From positions 56,716-120,715 of the IMG/VR virus record IMGVR_UViG_3300042290_000327: a DNA stretch of 64,000 nucleotides. One strand, written 5' to 3'. The DNA comes from a virus. The position numbers and the translations under genes were made by a program. The notes below the pieces were generated by a model that saw only the letters and a list, made by a program, of their open reading frames with translations, had not been told where the DNA came from and did no database searches. Shown here one piece after another: positions 12,419 to 21,273 of the stretch (the stretch's first letter is position 1; each line of letters starts with the position of its first letter).

Positions 12419-12449
12419 TTGCCTATATAAGTATATCTTTATATATTTA
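12419..12449 (+). promoter_or_regulatory. TTG-N20-TATATTTA promoter
   Basis: TTG at 12419-12421, TATATTTA at 12442-12449. It starts the second plus-strand block. A late-type box lies just downstream (12467). Confidence 0.65.
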
Positions 12450-12466
12450 ATATTATAGGAGAATCT

Positions 12467-12475
12467 CTATTTATA
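12467..12475 (+). promoter_or_regulatory. late-type box CTATTTATA
   Basis: CTATTTATA ends nine bases before the ATG at 12485. The same motif precedes many structural genes. Together with the promoter at 12419 it would give dual control. Confidence 0.5.
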
Positions 12476-12484
12476 TAAAAAACT

Positions 12485-12895
12485 ATGAAACTCATCTCTG
12501 CTTTACTCCAGGAATCTATCTCGGGTCTTTTTACCAACAGTATTAAGGACTTTGGCAATGATGAATATAATGTTTTTGCTACAGGCTACAGGATGTTAGG
12601 TGGGGAGATTACCTCCGGTGATGGTTTTTTGCAGGGATCTCGTGAGAATATGATAGATTTTAAGTTTACACCCAGTATCGTATCACCGGATTACGGTCAT
12701 TTTGCTTTTGATAACGTATCTTTACTTAATTACATCAAGACTAAGTTGATGGATACGGATTTGCGTAGGAAGATGGGGAAGGAATTCAATATTGCACCCG
12801 TTGCTAAGGATTTCGAGAGACAGATCCTTATAGCAGCCGGTAATAGCGCCGTTGATATCGTCTCAAGACTAGGCCGGCATAAGAAGGTGAACTAA
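12485..12895 (+). CDS. hypothetical protein with capsid-targeting-like leader, 136 aa
   Basis: The N-terminus MKLISALLQES matches the recurring leader of this genome (short amphipathic stretch ending L-x-E then a small residue), like the T4 internal-protein targeting sequence. The rest is a soluble 136-residue protein with no recognised domain. The leader and the upstream late-type box suggest a virion-associated protein (inference). One base overlaps the next gene (TAATG). Confidence 0.6.
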   Translation: MKLISALLQESISGLFTNSIKDFGNDEYNVFATGYRMLGGEITSGDGFLQGSRENMIDFKFTPSIVSPDYGHFAFDNVSLLNYIKTKLMDTDLRRKMGKEFNIAPVAKDFERQILIAAGNSAVDIVSRLGRHKKVN

Positions 12896-13329
12896 TGAAA
12901 CCTCTATCCCCTACCCTGTTTGAGCTCTTTGACTACGATGATCAGAACGATCTCCGGCAGGAAGGCTTGACGGGTGCGGTTTTGGATTACACCCAGCACC
13001 CGTACATCATCTTCGGGACCTTCATTCGGTCGGTTGAAAACTTCTATATCATCTGCCAGACATACCGCAATACATACGGGGAGAAATTTGATAAAATTGA
13101 GGAGCGCTTAAAGCACCAGTACTTTAATAGAGTGTACGGGTTCCTAGAAAGGTTCGATGAGACGCAATTGGAACACATAATTGAGGCCCGGCAGTTCACC
13201 GACTCAGAGATACTCTATGCAGTCAAGTCCGTGCTAGATTTTTATGAGTCTATAGAAGATTACAGAAAATGTGATAGGCTATGGAAAATACTTCTGCTAA
13301 CGGTAGGAGAAAAAGTTGGTAGAACCTAA
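12895..13329 (+). CDS. hypothetical protein, 144 aa
   Basis: The start overlaps the upstream stop by one base. The product is a mostly helical, aromatic-rich 144-residue protein (HPYIIFGTFIRSVENFYIIC; KSVLDFYESIEDYRKC). No recognised domain. The promoter of the next gene overlaps its last codons. Confidence 0.6.
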   Translation: MKPLSPTLFELFDYDDQNDLRQEGLTGAVLDYTQHPYIIFGTFIRSVENFYIICQTYRNTYGEKFDKIEERLKHQYFNRVYGFLERFDETQLEHIIEARQFTDSEILYAVKSVLDFYESIEDYRKCDRLWKILLLTVGEKVGRT

Positions 13330-13346
13330 ATACTTTCTTATCTTTA
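13316..13346 (+). promoter_or_regulatory. TTG-N20-TATCTTTA promoter
   Basis: TTG at 13316-13318 inside the end of the upstream gene; TATCTTTA at 13339-13346; A-rich leader to the ATG at 13370. Confidence 0.75.
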
Positions 13347-13369
13347 AGTATCAATAAAAAATAAAGGTT

Positions 13370-13561
13370 ATGTTTGGTATTATTATTTTATACTTGTTAA
13401 TAGGAGTTACGTTTAACTACCTGTGGGATGTTACTATCTCATATACCGGTTCGGAAGAGAATCGCTTCACTGTCAAAGAACGGCTTATTGTGTCTATGAT
13501 CTGGCCTGTGGCTTTAGGGTTTGGTCTAGCAACGTTTATAGCCGCTCTCTTTAAAAAATAA
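13370..13561 (+). CDS. small membrane protein, 63 aa
   Basis: Two hydrophobic helices (residues about 2-18 and 41-60) are separated by a polar loop with ENRFTVKERL. Predicted two-pass inner-membrane protein. Own promoter; the next gene follows after three bases. No family is recognised. Confidence 0.6.
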   Translation: MFGIIILYLLIGVTFNYLWDVTISYTGSEENRFTVKERLIVSMIWPVALGFGLATFIAALFKK

Positions 13562-13564
13562 GTT

Positions 13565-14194
13565 ATGTCTTTAAAGAAGTTATCCTTTGACGAGGCTTTG
13601 GAGTTAGAATCCGAATCTCTTATTACTATCTACGATTTTCATCCTGATGCTACTGAGCTCCAGTACCACGCTCGGGCCAAGGAATGGTTCCAGAATTACT
13701 CTGATGTCCGGTTTAAATTCCGTCAGCATTCACCGTCCGAAGTCTCTAATATGTTAAACTGTGATTACCGCATTGATGTCCCGTTACCTTTTGAGCCTGA
13801 GACTAACACCCACGCCTGGAAATTCCTTTATGCCAAGTTAACTGAAGACCTTGTCAAGTTCAAGCAGTATCATTCTAAGGGCAGCTTTGTCTATGTTTTA
13901 ACCAATCCCGCCTATCCGGACTATGTCAAGATCGGTAAGGCTGTTAATCCTTTACGGAGAGTGGAGCAGATCAACGGACCCGGTGTTGTTTCGGAATGGT
14001 CACTTCGGTACTCATTACCGGTAGAGAATGACTATATGATAGAGCATTCCGTTCATGAGTATCTTGTCAATCACCGGCAGTCCACCGACCAGGGTTCCTC
14101 AAGAGAGTTTTTTAACGTAACCCTAGACCGTGCCATCGAAGTAATTGAGATGATGGGGGAAAGAACCAAGACCGGTGCCGGGATATACTATTAG
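13565..14194 (+). CDS. T5orf172/MUG113-type GIY-YIG-like protein, 209 aa
   Basis: Residues about 107-137 (FVYVLTNPAYPDYVKIGK, then PLRRVEQIN) match the T5orf172 domain, a GIY-YIG-superfamily module in which YVL and KIGK stand for GIY and YIG. It is followed by the usual EHSVHEYL helix and a REFF segment. The N-terminal half is unfamiliar. Members are found in phages and mobile elements and are thought to be DNA-binding or endonuclease-like. It shares a transcript with the small membrane protein. Confidence 0.65.
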   Translation: MSLKKLSFDEALELESESLITIYDFHPDATELQYHARAKEWFQNYSDVRFKFRQHSPSEVSNMLNCDYRIDVPLPFEPETNTHAWKFLYAKLTEDLVKFKQYHSKGSFVYVLTNPAYPDYVKIGKAVNPLRRVEQINGPGVVSEWSLRYSLPVENDYMIEHSVHEYLVNHRQSTDQGSSREFFNVTLDRAIEVIEMMGERTKTGAGIYY

Positions 14195-14258
14195 TAGGGA
14201 TTTGCGGGTCGACTTGGTGCGCGGCGCGGCGCGTGTTAAAACCTTTTTTCTAAACCAG

Positions 14259-14289
14259 TTGTTTCGCATTGATCTAGTTCGTATATTAA
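14259..14289 (+). promoter_or_regulatory. TTG-N20-TATATTAA promoter
   Basis: TTG at 14259-14261, spacer ending GTTCG, TATATTAA at 14282-14289. A long AT-rich leader (to 14402) follows, unlike the short leaders upstream. The gap 14195-14258 holds a GC-rich run (14216-14234) that may be part of a terminator. Confidence 0.7.
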
Positions 14290-14402
14290 AAACGAAGGGG
14301 AAGAGAAAAAGGGAGAAGGGAAATATACTTAATATATTATAATATACTAGATATAGATAATATAAATTAATAATATATTTTAATAATAATTAGTAAGCAG
14401 AT

Positions 14403-14585
14403 ATGAAAAATAAAACTATATACCAAGACAAGATAAGTCGACTTGAATCTCAAATTAGGAAGATCGAGCACAACGTTGCAACACTTAATCGTGATGCAGC
14501 TTACGTAGAACTTGATAAAGCAAGAGAGATTCTTAGAGATATGCAAAGTATGGTTAACCGAGAAGAAGAATATTTTAAATCCTAA
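14403..14585 (+). CDS. small coiled-coil protein, 60 aa
   Basis: Nearly the whole 60-residue product is a charged helix with heptad-like spacing (ISRLESQIRKIEHNVATLNR), predicting a coiled coil. It is first in the block that runs on to the late sigma gene. No family is recognised. Confidence 0.6.
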   Translation: MKNKTIYQDKISRLESQIRKIEHNVATLNRDAAYVELDKAREILRDMQSMVNREEEYFKS

Positions 14586-14587
14586 CT

Positions 14588-15325
14588 ATGATACTTACAC
14601 CCGAACAGGTAGAAGCTAATTGGACCCGTCATCTTCAATATATTGAGGACTATATCACCGGAGACCGTAAGGAAAAACTTAAAAGTACCTATCAAGCACT
14701 AGCAGACCACATGGTCCTTGCTCCTGCCTCCTCTAAAACATGGTATCACAACGCTTTCCCCGGTGGATACATCGAGCATGTCAATAGAGTTGTTGAATTA
14801 TCGCTAAGGACTATGAAGTTCTGGGGTGTTTCCGGTGCAGAAATCGATTTTACCGAAGAAGAACTTGTTTTTGCTGCTCTAAACCACGATTTAGGTAAGA
14901 TCGGTGACGGAGAACAGGATGGTTACCTACCTCAAACCGATAATTGGAGGAGAGATAAGCTAAAAGAGGAGTATTCTATCAATACTTCCCTAGATTTTAT
15001 GCTTATTCAAGACCGATCCCTATATCTCCTCCAGAAATACGGTATTTCCATGTCTCAGAAAGAGTATTTAGGTATCAGACTACATGATGGCATCTTCGAT
15101 GATGCAAATAAAGCGTATTTCTTCAATCATAACCCGGATTCTAGGTTCAAAACCAACATAGTCTTCGTTCTACACCAGGCCGATTTCATGGCTTCTAAGA
15201 TAGAATACGATAGATGGTTGAAAACAGGGGGTAAAACAGCTCCTAACAACGAAAAACTTAAGACTTCTACAGGAAAAACTGTTAAATCTTCAGAAGGCCT
15301 CAGTAATTTACTTAAAAATATATAA
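14588..15325 (+). CDS. HD-domain phosphohydrolase, 245 aa
   Basis: The metal-binding HD pattern is visible: GGYIEHVNRV near residue 58, NHDLGKIGD near 98, LHDG near 161 and HQADFMASKIEYD near 197. HD enzymes hydrolyse nucleotides or phosphodiesters. The substrate cannot be read from sequence; dNTP hydrolysis, nucleotide salvage or clearing of signalling nucleotides are all possible. It is close in length to HD proteins commonly seen in T4-like phages. It sits in the operon leading to the late sigma factor. Confidence 0.75.
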   Translation: MILTPEQVEANWTRHLQYIEDYITGDRKEKLKSTYQALADHMVLAPASSKTWYHNAFPGGYIEHVNRVVELSLRTMKFWGVSGAEIDFTEEELVFAALNHDLGKIGDGEQDGYLPQTDNWRRDKLKEEYSINTSLDFMLIQDRSLYLLQKYGISMSQKEYLGIRLHDGIFDDANKAYFFNHNPDSRFKTNIVFVLHQADFMASKIEYDRWLKTGGKTAPNNEKLKTSTGKTVKSSEGLSNLLKNI

Positions 15326-15328
15326 AAA

Positions 15329-15598
15329 ATGTTGGTTTTAATCATTTTATTAGCTATATTAGTGGGAGTCCTCGGGTTCTCTACATGGAATCTCCTTAAA
15401 AAACTAGAGAAACTAGAGGATACCGTTCAAAATCAACAGAAATACGTTGAGGATATCTCCAATGTTCTCGAGGATTCAAGCAAAAGGTTACGTGAAATCG
15501 ACAGTAAGGGGAGCTTTAGCTCCGATGACGAGGTGGGTTTCTTCTTTGAAAACTTAAAACAAATACAGAGTGTCCTCGATGCCTACATCCTTAAGTAA
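15329..15598 (+). CDS. membrane-anchored small protein, 89 aa
   Basis: One N-terminal transmembrane helix (residues 2-24, LVLIILLAILVGVLGF) is followed by a charged coiled-coil region (about 25-60) and a short acidic end. It lies between the HD hydrolase and the sigma gene. No family is recognised. Confidence 0.6.
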   Translation: MLVLIILLAILVGVLGFSTWNLLKKLEKLEDTVQNQQKYVEDISNVLEDSSKRLREIDSKGSFSSDDEVGFFFENLKQIQSVLDAYILK

Positions 15599-15601
15599 TA
15601 C

Positions 15602-16303
15602 ATGGGCAGAAAGAAAAGTGATACTAACTATTTCACGCAAGACACCGAAGACGCAATTGTAGCGTACAATAACTCGAAAGATGTAACCTTTCGTCAGAAG
15701 ATTTTCACGGATAAAATCTATTATCCGTTCTACAAACTAGTAGAAAACATTATTCACACCTTTAGATTCTACTACACCGATGTGGAAGACCTAGAGGACT
15801 TAAAGCACGAGGTTATCTCCCTACTTATTGAGGAGAAGATACATATGTTTGATTCAACCCGTGGTGCGAAAGCATACTCTTACTTCGGGACTATCGTCAA
15901 AAGGCATCTTATTAACTATAACAATAAGAATTATAAGCGTTTAAAGTCTCTAGCACCGGTTGAAGACTTTAACGGCACCTATGACTTAGATACAGCCGAT
16001 GTAAGACCTTACGCATTTACACTCAGGCAGATCTTTGACATATATATCGAGAGGACTTATGATAAGTTAGATGACCTTTTTCCTAAAGAGTCCGACCGCA
16101 AGGTCGCTGATGCGATACTCATTCTCTTTAAGAAGCGTTATGATTTAGATATCTTCAAGAAGAAGGCTTTATATATTTATATCCGAGAGATGACAGGTAC
16201 CGAGACTCCGTACCTCACCAAAGTCATCAACGTACTCAAGACAGAATTCTACCAACTATACAACGGACTAGAAGAACAAGGATTAATTGATCTAAAAAAC
16301 TAA
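15602..16303 (+). CDS. 55: late-transcription sigma factor, gp55-like
   Basis: The 233-residue protein has the sigma region-2 pattern of T4 gp55-type factors: YTDVEDLEDLKHEVISLLIE near residue 60, then FDSTRGAKAYSYFGTIVKRH near 84-103, the stretch that contacts the -10 element. T4 gp55 directs host RNA polymerase to TATAAATA late promoters. Its place immediately before the structural genes, each block preceded by a TATTTATA motif, fits that role. The promoter it reads here is inferred. Confidence 0.75.
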   Translation: MGRKKSDTNYFTQDTEDAIVAYNNSKDVTFRQKIFTDKIYYPFYKLVENIIHTFRFYYTDVEDLEDLKHEVISLLIEEKIHMFDSTRGAKAYSYFGTIVKRHLINYNNKNYKRLKSLAPVEDFNGTYDLDTADVRPYAFTLRQIFDIYIERTYDKLDDLFPKESDRKVADAILILFKKRYDLDIFKKKALYIYIREMTGTETPYLTKVINVLKTEFYQLYNGLEEQGLIDLKN

Positions 16304-16308
16304 CCTTT

Positions 16309-16317
16309 CTATTTATA
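16309..16317 (+). promoter_or_regulatory. late-type box CTATTTATA
   Basis: CTATTTATAAAGAAAAGG, ten bases between the box and the ATG at 16328. It marks the start of the tail/baseplate block directly after the gp55-like gene. Confidence 0.6.
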
Positions 16318-16327
16318 AAGAAAAGGC

Positions 16328-16666
16328 ATGGCACTAGACAAGACTTTGTTTAAGGATAAGACTTTCTCCGACGTCTTAGAAGAGATATATAATAACTCAA
16401 AAAAGAAGGATAAGCAGATCACCGCTCTAATTGGAGAGCTTAAGCCGCTGGTTGAAAATATCGGTGACGCTACCCTAGTAGTCCCTATGATCGCTAACTA
16501 CCTAGAGATAGGAGTTAAGAACGATGAAATGCTAGTAAAGATGCTCACCATAGTCCAGAGGATGGACAACGCTAAATCATCAGGCGATACTGCAGGGTTT
16601 GAGTTAGGTGCTGAAGAACTTGCACAGATTCTAGACCAGGCCAATGCCCTGGCACAGGAGAAGTAA
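16328..16666 (+). CDS. hypothetical protein, likely tail-module, 112 aa
   Basis: The 112-residue product is predicted all-helical (VLEEIYNNSKKKDKQITALI; GAEELAQILDQANALAQ). It overlaps the next gene by one base (TAATG). No family is recognised; its position opening the tail cluster suggests a structural or assembly role. Confidence 0.6.
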   Translation: MALDKTLFKDKTFSDVLEEIYNNSKKKDKQITALIGELKPLVENIGDATLVVPMIANYLEIGVKNDEMLVKMLTIVQRMDNAKSSGDTAGFELGAEELAQILDQANALAQEK

Positions 16667-17775
16667 TGGTTGATACTAGAAATAGCTTAGGCTTATTCGT
16701 TAGGTCAGCAAACCCAGCAGTAGCTAGAGGATCTAAACAAGCTTTCCAAGCCGGGAGAGTTGTAAAAGTTAACCTCGATCCAAACTTTCCCGATTTAGTA
16801 GGAAGCGTACATTATAAGATTCTCGGAAAAGTAACTGACAATCTACCCGCCGAGCAGTACCCCATCGCTTTTCCTCTCCAGTCTCATATCAGACACCTGC
16901 CGCTAGTTAACGAAATCGTACTTTTAGTTTCAGCAGCATCAAAAAATCTAGATAGTTTAGCTATTAGTAAAACGGTCTACTACTTAGATGTAGTAAATAT
17001 ATGGAACTCTCCTCATTTTACTGGCTTCCCCGAAGACACATCTTCCGACCCCAAGCTCGGGGAGTACTTTGAGGAAAAAGTAGATATAAATCCAATGCTA
17101 CCATACGAAGGAGATGTCATACTAGAAGGTAGAAACGGGCAATCACTTAGACTCTCTCAGACAGTACCTAATCTCACGCCCTGGGGAGGTACAGTGAAAG
17201 GAGACCCTATAACCATTCTGAGTAACGGACAGGTAGCAACTACAAACGGGTTTGAGTTTATTACTGAAAATATAAACGAGGATTTTAGTTCAATATATTT
17301 AACTTCAACTCAAACAATCCCCTTAGTAGAGAGCAGCGTTAACAGAAAATCATACTCTCAAAAACCAACTGAGACTAAAGCCTACAAAGGTAACCAGGTA
17401 CTGCTTAGTAGCGGTAGAATTTACCTAAACGCCTCTACTGACCACATACTACTATCCTCCCCTCTATCAATAGGACTATCAGGAGATACGATTAACATCG
17501 ATTCCACTAGCACCACTATTATTGAGGCAAATAAAATTGAGCTAGGGAAAAACGCTCAAGAACCTGTACTCCTCGGGAGTAGAACTACCGCACTACTTGA
17601 AGATCTACTCAATCAACTCTTATCTTTATCAATTGATTTGCAAGCTGCAATCTCTCTACCAACCGGAGGGCCGATAGTTCAGCTACAGAAAGCAGGAGTT
17701 GATATGGCAAGTAAAGTAAGCACGCTGAAAGGGCAGCTTGAAGGTTTAAAGTCGAAAAAAACCTTTACAAAGTAA
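16666..17775 (+). CDS. probable baseplate hub/spike protein (gp5-like, no lysozyme domain), 369 aa
   Basis: An N-terminal OB-like beta region (residues about 25-110) contains the transition KVNLDPNFPDLVGSVHYKIL. It is followed by beta-rich repeats (GRIYLNASTDHILLSSPLSI) like the triangular beta-helix of gp5/VgrG spikes, and a helical end (about 305-365). T4 gp5 is 575 residues with an internal lysozyme; here there is no room for one. It sits two genes before gp25. The call rests on architecture and context. Confidence 0.5.
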   Translation: MVDTRNSLGLFVRSANPAVARGSKQAFQAGRVVKVNLDPNFPDLVGSVHYKILGKVTDNLPAEQYPIAFPLQSHIRHLPLVNEIVLLVSAASKNLDSLAISKTVYYLDVVNIWNSPHFTGFPEDTSSDPKLGEYFEEKVDINPMLPYEGDVILEGRNGQSLRLSQTVPNLTPWGGTVKGDPITILSNGQVATTNGFEFITENINEDFSSIYLTSTQTIPLVESSVNRKSYSQKPTETKAYKGNQVLLSSGRIYLNASTDHILLSSPLSIGLSGDTINIDSTSTTIIEANKIELGKNAQEPVLLGSRTTALLEDLLNQLLSLSIDLQAAISLPTGGPIVQLQKAGVDMASKVSTLKGQLEGLKSKKTFTK

Positions 17776-18539
17776 TGGCACTACAGGGTTTATTTGGAGT
17801 ACTTCTAAGCCAGCGTGCTAAGCTAGAGCAGACCGTCATCTCACAGCTCAGTGTTTTATTAGAGCCCTATCAAGAGTTTTTAGATTCTACAAAGGACCCT
17901 GAAAGCCTTAGACAATTCTGTCCCACACCAGAACAGCTCCTGATACTGATAGCAACCAAAGATAACATAGAGAGCTCAGTAATAGCATTACAGCGGAGAG
18001 TCACTTCCCTACAGACCATCTTACAGCGAGTGCAGGTAGTTTTGATAGCTATACCTCCGATTATCACTATTATAAAAGCCCTACCCACTCCTAATCAGTT
18101 TACTACTACAGGCTTTGTTCTCACCCTTGGTGATAGACTGGAGAAGGTAAAAGAGCTCTCGCAAAAATACCGTGGAGAGGTTGCTGCAGGAACCTTCGTA
18201 CTATCTACGATTAACAGCACCTTTGCTACGATTCTAGGACTATTGCAGAGCTTAGATAGAATAATCGAGATTTGTGCCCCCAACCTTGTTAGTGAAAATG
18301 AAGAAATTAGAGCACTCTCTCAATCCCTTAATCAATCCATCACCCAGTTTAACAATTCCTACAAAGAGTATAAAATAGAGATAAGGATAGTGGATAGGCA
18401 AGCCGTAGCTCCGCAGCGCTACGCAGTAGCTATCGACCGGTTAGGGGTAGTGGTGCTAGAGGGTAGACCGTCCTTTAGCTCATCAACACAAGTACTTGTA
18501 GATGAAATTAAGTTTAGAATTGATCAACTAATTATCTAA
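17775..18539 (+). CDS. helical structural protein of the baseplate block, 254 aa
   Basis: The product is almost all helical with long hydrophobic stretches (VQVVLIAIPPIITIIKALP near 95-113; LSTINSTFATILGLLQSLD) and a short beta end. It could be a tail-tip or membrane-interacting protein of the baseplate hub. A one-base overlap ties it to the spike gene. No family is recognised. Confidence 0.55.
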   Translation: MALQGLFGVLLSQRAKLEQTVISQLSVLLEPYQEFLDSTKDPESLRQFCPTPEQLLILIATKDNIESSVIALQRRVTSLQTILQRVQVVLIAIPPIITIIKALPTPNQFTTTGFVLTLGDRLEKVKELSQKYRGEVAAGTFVLSTINSTFATILGLLQSLDRIIEICAPNLVSENEEIRALSQSLNQSITQFNNSYKEYKIEIRIVDRQAVAPQRYAVAIDRLGVVVLEGRPSFSSSTQVLVDEIKFRIDQLII

Positions 18540-18541
18540 AT

Positions 18542-18550
18542 CTATTTATA
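18542..18550 (+). promoter_or_regulatory. late-type box CTATTTATA
   Basis: CTATTTATA lies only three bases before the ATG at 18554, closer than at other late genes. Either the gene is leaderless or the box acts on later genes. Confidence 0.4.
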
Positions 18551-18553
18551 ATT

Positions 18554-19027
18554 ATGAAAGCCAGTGAATTTAAAGAAATAATTAAAGAGGCAGTAAGAGA
18601 AGCTATTCAAGAGGAGTTAAAAACCATCCTCTCTGAAGCAGTGCATACCCCTAAGTCCTCAGTCTCTAGTCCTGCTTTTGAGAGCGTTTACCAAGCACCC
18701 AAGCAGCAACCCTTGCAGTTTACAAGCGGTAATCCGCTTATGGAAGCACTTAATATGACAAGCAGAGCCATGACTTCTGAAGACTACCAGAGCGGTAATA
18801 CTCAGTCACCGAGCACCGTTAGAGCTAATATGTCTGAGATGTTTGCAGGTAGTTCTTACTCCGCCAAACCGACTTACAAACCAGTCTCTGAAGACCCCAG
18901 GGCAGTAGCATCAGCAATCGCTGCAGCACCTAAAGTAGGATTAGATCTCTCTCAGTTGGGTTTTGTTAACAAAGCAGCCGCTATCGTAAAGCTAGCTGAT
19001 AAGAAGAGCCAACCATATGGCTTTTAA
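18554..19027 (+). CDS. hypothetical protein with triple (I/L)-x-E leader, 157 aa
   Basis: The N-terminus is a 35-residue amphipathic helix with three successive sites: EIIKE-A, EAIQE-E and TILSE-A. These are the kind of sites cut by T4 gp21 protease. The remainder is Ser/Pro/Ala-rich and probably disordered, with a helical end. It overlaps gp25 by eleven bases. Despite lying among baseplate genes, the leader points to the head; this is unresolved. Confidence 0.55.
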   Translation: MKASEFKEIIKEAVREAIQEELKTILSEAVHTPKSSVSSPAFESVYQAPKQQPLQFTSGNPLMEALNMTSRAMTSEDYQSGNTQSPSTVRANMSEMFAGSSYSAKPTYKPVSEDPRAVASAIAAAPKVGLDLSQLGFVNKAAAIVKLADKKSQPYGF

Positions 19028-19427
19028 CGTACGTAGGATTAACCCACTCGATCTACAGCCTAGAAAAGCTGTAGGAGTAGCTCTCCCCTTCCAGGGCAGA
19101 GCTGTTTTTAACTCTACCTACACCACTAAAGATGCCACCAGGACAAATTTAATAAATTTCTTTTTAACAGGGCAGAATGAGAGAGTTTTTAATCCTAGAT
19201 TTGGATCTGGAATTAGAAATTTACTTTTTGAAAACTTAACTCAAGAGAGTATTGATATTGCTACCGAGAATATTACGCAAGGCTTGCAGATATATTTCCC
19301 GCAGGTCGAGATAAGGAATTTGCAATTAGTTCCAATTTACGATGAAAACCTTGTAAACTTTGAGCTAAAATACGCTATTAGAGAGACGGGAATAACTGAC
19401 GAGCTTACAATAAATTTTGAACTATAA
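19017..19427 (+). CDS. 25: baseplate wedge protein gp25
   Basis: Length 136 and the core TRTNLINFFLTGQNERVFNP, then RFGSGIRNLLFENLTQES are typical of gp25/W-family baseplate wedge proteins, which resemble lysozyme-fold sheath-initiator subunits shared by contractile systems. In T4, gp25 contacts the sheath and gp6. The next gene is the gp6-like protein, joined by a one-base overlap (TAATG), the expected order. Confidence 0.85.
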   Translation: MAFNVRRINPLDLQPRKAVGVALPFQGRAVFNSTYTTKDATRTNLINFFLTGQNERVFNPRFGSGIRNLLFENLTQESIDIATENITQGLQIYFPQVEIRNLQLVPIYDENLVNFELKYAIRETGITDELTINFEL

Positions 19428-21256
19428 TGGCAGAGGAAAGAGACATAAAGTACATTAACAAGTCGTTTAGTAGCTTCAAACAAGAGCTAATAAACTACAC
19501 TAAGAATTACTTCCCAGACACATACAACGATTTCTCACCAACTTCGCCCGGTACGATGTTTATAGAGATGGCTGCTTACGTAGGAGATGTACTAGCCTTC
19601 TACCAAGACACCCAGCTACAAGAAACCTACCTACAGTACGCCCAGGAAAGTAAGAACCTTTACGCACTCGCATATGCGATGGGATACCGTCCAAAAGTAA
19701 GCACAGCATCACAAGTGATTCTAGATGTTTACCAAACTGTACCTGCTAAGCTAGTAGGAGGCCAGCAAGTACCTAATTACGACCAAGCTCTAACAGTACT
19801 AGGCAACACACAACTTCAGTCAACTACAGGGTCTCCTGTAAAGTTTTTAATTGAGGATACAGTAAACTTCGGATTTTCAAGCTCCTACGATCCAACTGAA
19901 GTTAGTATCGACTCATCAACCGGCAATACGATTAATCTTTTTCTACTAAAAAAACAAGTAAAAGCTATCTCTGCAGAAGTAAAGACCCTAACCCTGCCAG
20001 TAGGTGCGCCTGAGAAGTTTAAGACTGTAAATATAACTGATGATAATATCTTAGGTGTTTTAGACATCGTGGAGACCGGGAATACCAGATGGTACGAAGT
20101 ACCTTATCTAGGTCAAGATACTACATTTGTAGAGCAGACGAATCTAAGCTCCGACGCCAGCACCACACCCTACAGCTTGCAGGTACAAAAAGTACCTCGA
20201 AGATTTGTTACCAGGTTTACGTCTACAGGCACTCTTCAGGTACAGTTCGGAGCAGGTACATCAGGACAGAGCGACTCCATAATAACACCAGACCCTACTA
20301 ATGTAGGCTTAGGAGATCAGATTATAGGTGTGTCAAAAATCGACACCGCCTATGATCCCTCCAACTTTATGTATACTGGAGCTTACGGATTAGCACCCGC
20401 AAACACAACTCTTACCATCAGATATCTTACAGGCGGTGGTGTTGAAGCTAACGTACCTTCAGATACCATCACAACTATACTAGCCTCCTCAGTAACAGCA
20501 ACTGTGACAGGTTCAGCAAATAGTCTCCTTTTTACAAATCCTAATCCTGCAGACGGTGGTAGGGATGGAGATACTTCTGAAGAAATCAGGCAAAACTCAC
20601 TTAGAAGTTTTAACGAACAGTTAAGAACAGTAACAAGAGATGATTATGCTATCCGCGCTCTTTCAATGCCTCCTAAATTTGGTACAGTAGCTAAAACTTA
20701 TGTAACACAAGATCAGCTAACGAGTAGTAATTCTACGACTGATAGCATAATTGACAGTAATCCTCTTTCCCTATCTCTTTACATCCTATCATACGATGGG
20801 AATAAAAAACTCGCTACATCTAGCGCTACTTTAAAGTCCAATTTAAAGACTTACTTAGGTCAGTATAAGATGATTACGGATGCAGTTAATATAAAAGATG
20901 CTTTTATAGTGAATATAGGAATTACTTACGAGATTATAGTATTACCTAATTTTGCAGGAAGAGATGTACTATTTAACTGCACCAAAGTTCTTAAAGATTT
21001 TTTTGCAATAGAAAAATGGAATATTAACCAAAGCATCAACCTATCTAGTCTCTTCCCGTTACTAGACAGAGTCAAAGGAGTCCAAACAGTCCAGAGTATA
21101 CAAGTCACTAACAAGGTTGGAGGTAGCTACTCTCAGTACGGATACGATATCAAAGGAGCAACCAGAAACAATACCGTTTATCCCTCCTACGATCCCTGCA
21201 TCTTTGAAGTAAAATTCCCAGACACCGATATAATCGGACGAGTAACTTCATTATAG
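19427..21256 (+). CDS. 6: baseplate wedge protein gp6-like
   Basis: The 609-residue protein starts with the classical segment DFSPTSPGTMFIEMAAYVGD then VLAFYQDTQLQETYL (residues about 37-70), typical of gp6/J-type wedge proteins. Other parts match in layout: a beta-rich middle, 'GRDGDTSEEIRQNS' near 375, and a domain after DDYAIRALSMPPKFG near 403. T4 gp6 (660 aa) forms the inner baseplate ring. Order gp25-gp6 is conserved. Confidence 0.85.
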   Translation: MAEERDIKYINKSFSSFKQELINYTKNYFPDTYNDFSPTSPGTMFIEMAAYVGDVLAFYQDTQLQETYLQYAQESKNLYALAYAMGYRPKVSTASQVILDVYQTVPAKLVGGQQVPNYDQALTVLGNTQLQSTTGSPVKFLIEDTVNFGFSSSYDPTEVSIDSSTGNTINLFLLKKQVKAISAEVKTLTLPVGAPEKFKTVNITDDNILGVLDIVETGNTRWYEVPYLGQDTTFVEQTNLSSDASTTPYSLQVQKVPRRFVTRFTSTGTLQVQFGAGTSGQSDSIITPDPTNVGLGDQIIGVSKIDTAYDPSNFMYTGAYGLAPANTTLTIRYLTGGGVEANVPSDTITTILASSVTATVTGSANSLLFTNPNPADGGRDGDTSEEIRQNSLRSFNEQLRTVTRDDYAIRALSMPPKFGTVAKTYVTQDQLTSSNSTTDSIIDSNPLSLSLYILSYDGNKKLATSSATLKSNLKTYLGQYKMITDAVNIKDAFIVNIGITYEIIVLPNFAGRDVLFNCTKVLKDFFAIEKWNINQSINLSSLFPLLDRVKGVQTVQSIQVTNKVGGSYSQYGYDIKGATRNNTVYPSYDPCIFEVKFPDTDIIGRVTSL

Positions 21257-21258
21257 GG

Positions 21259-21267
21259 TATTTATTA
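21259..21267 (+). promoter_or_regulatory. late-type box variant TATTTATTA
   Basis: TATTTATTATAAAC precedes the ATG at 21274 by about six bases. It differs from the common TATTTATA by one base. Confidence 0.35.
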
Positions 21268-21273
21268 TAAACT

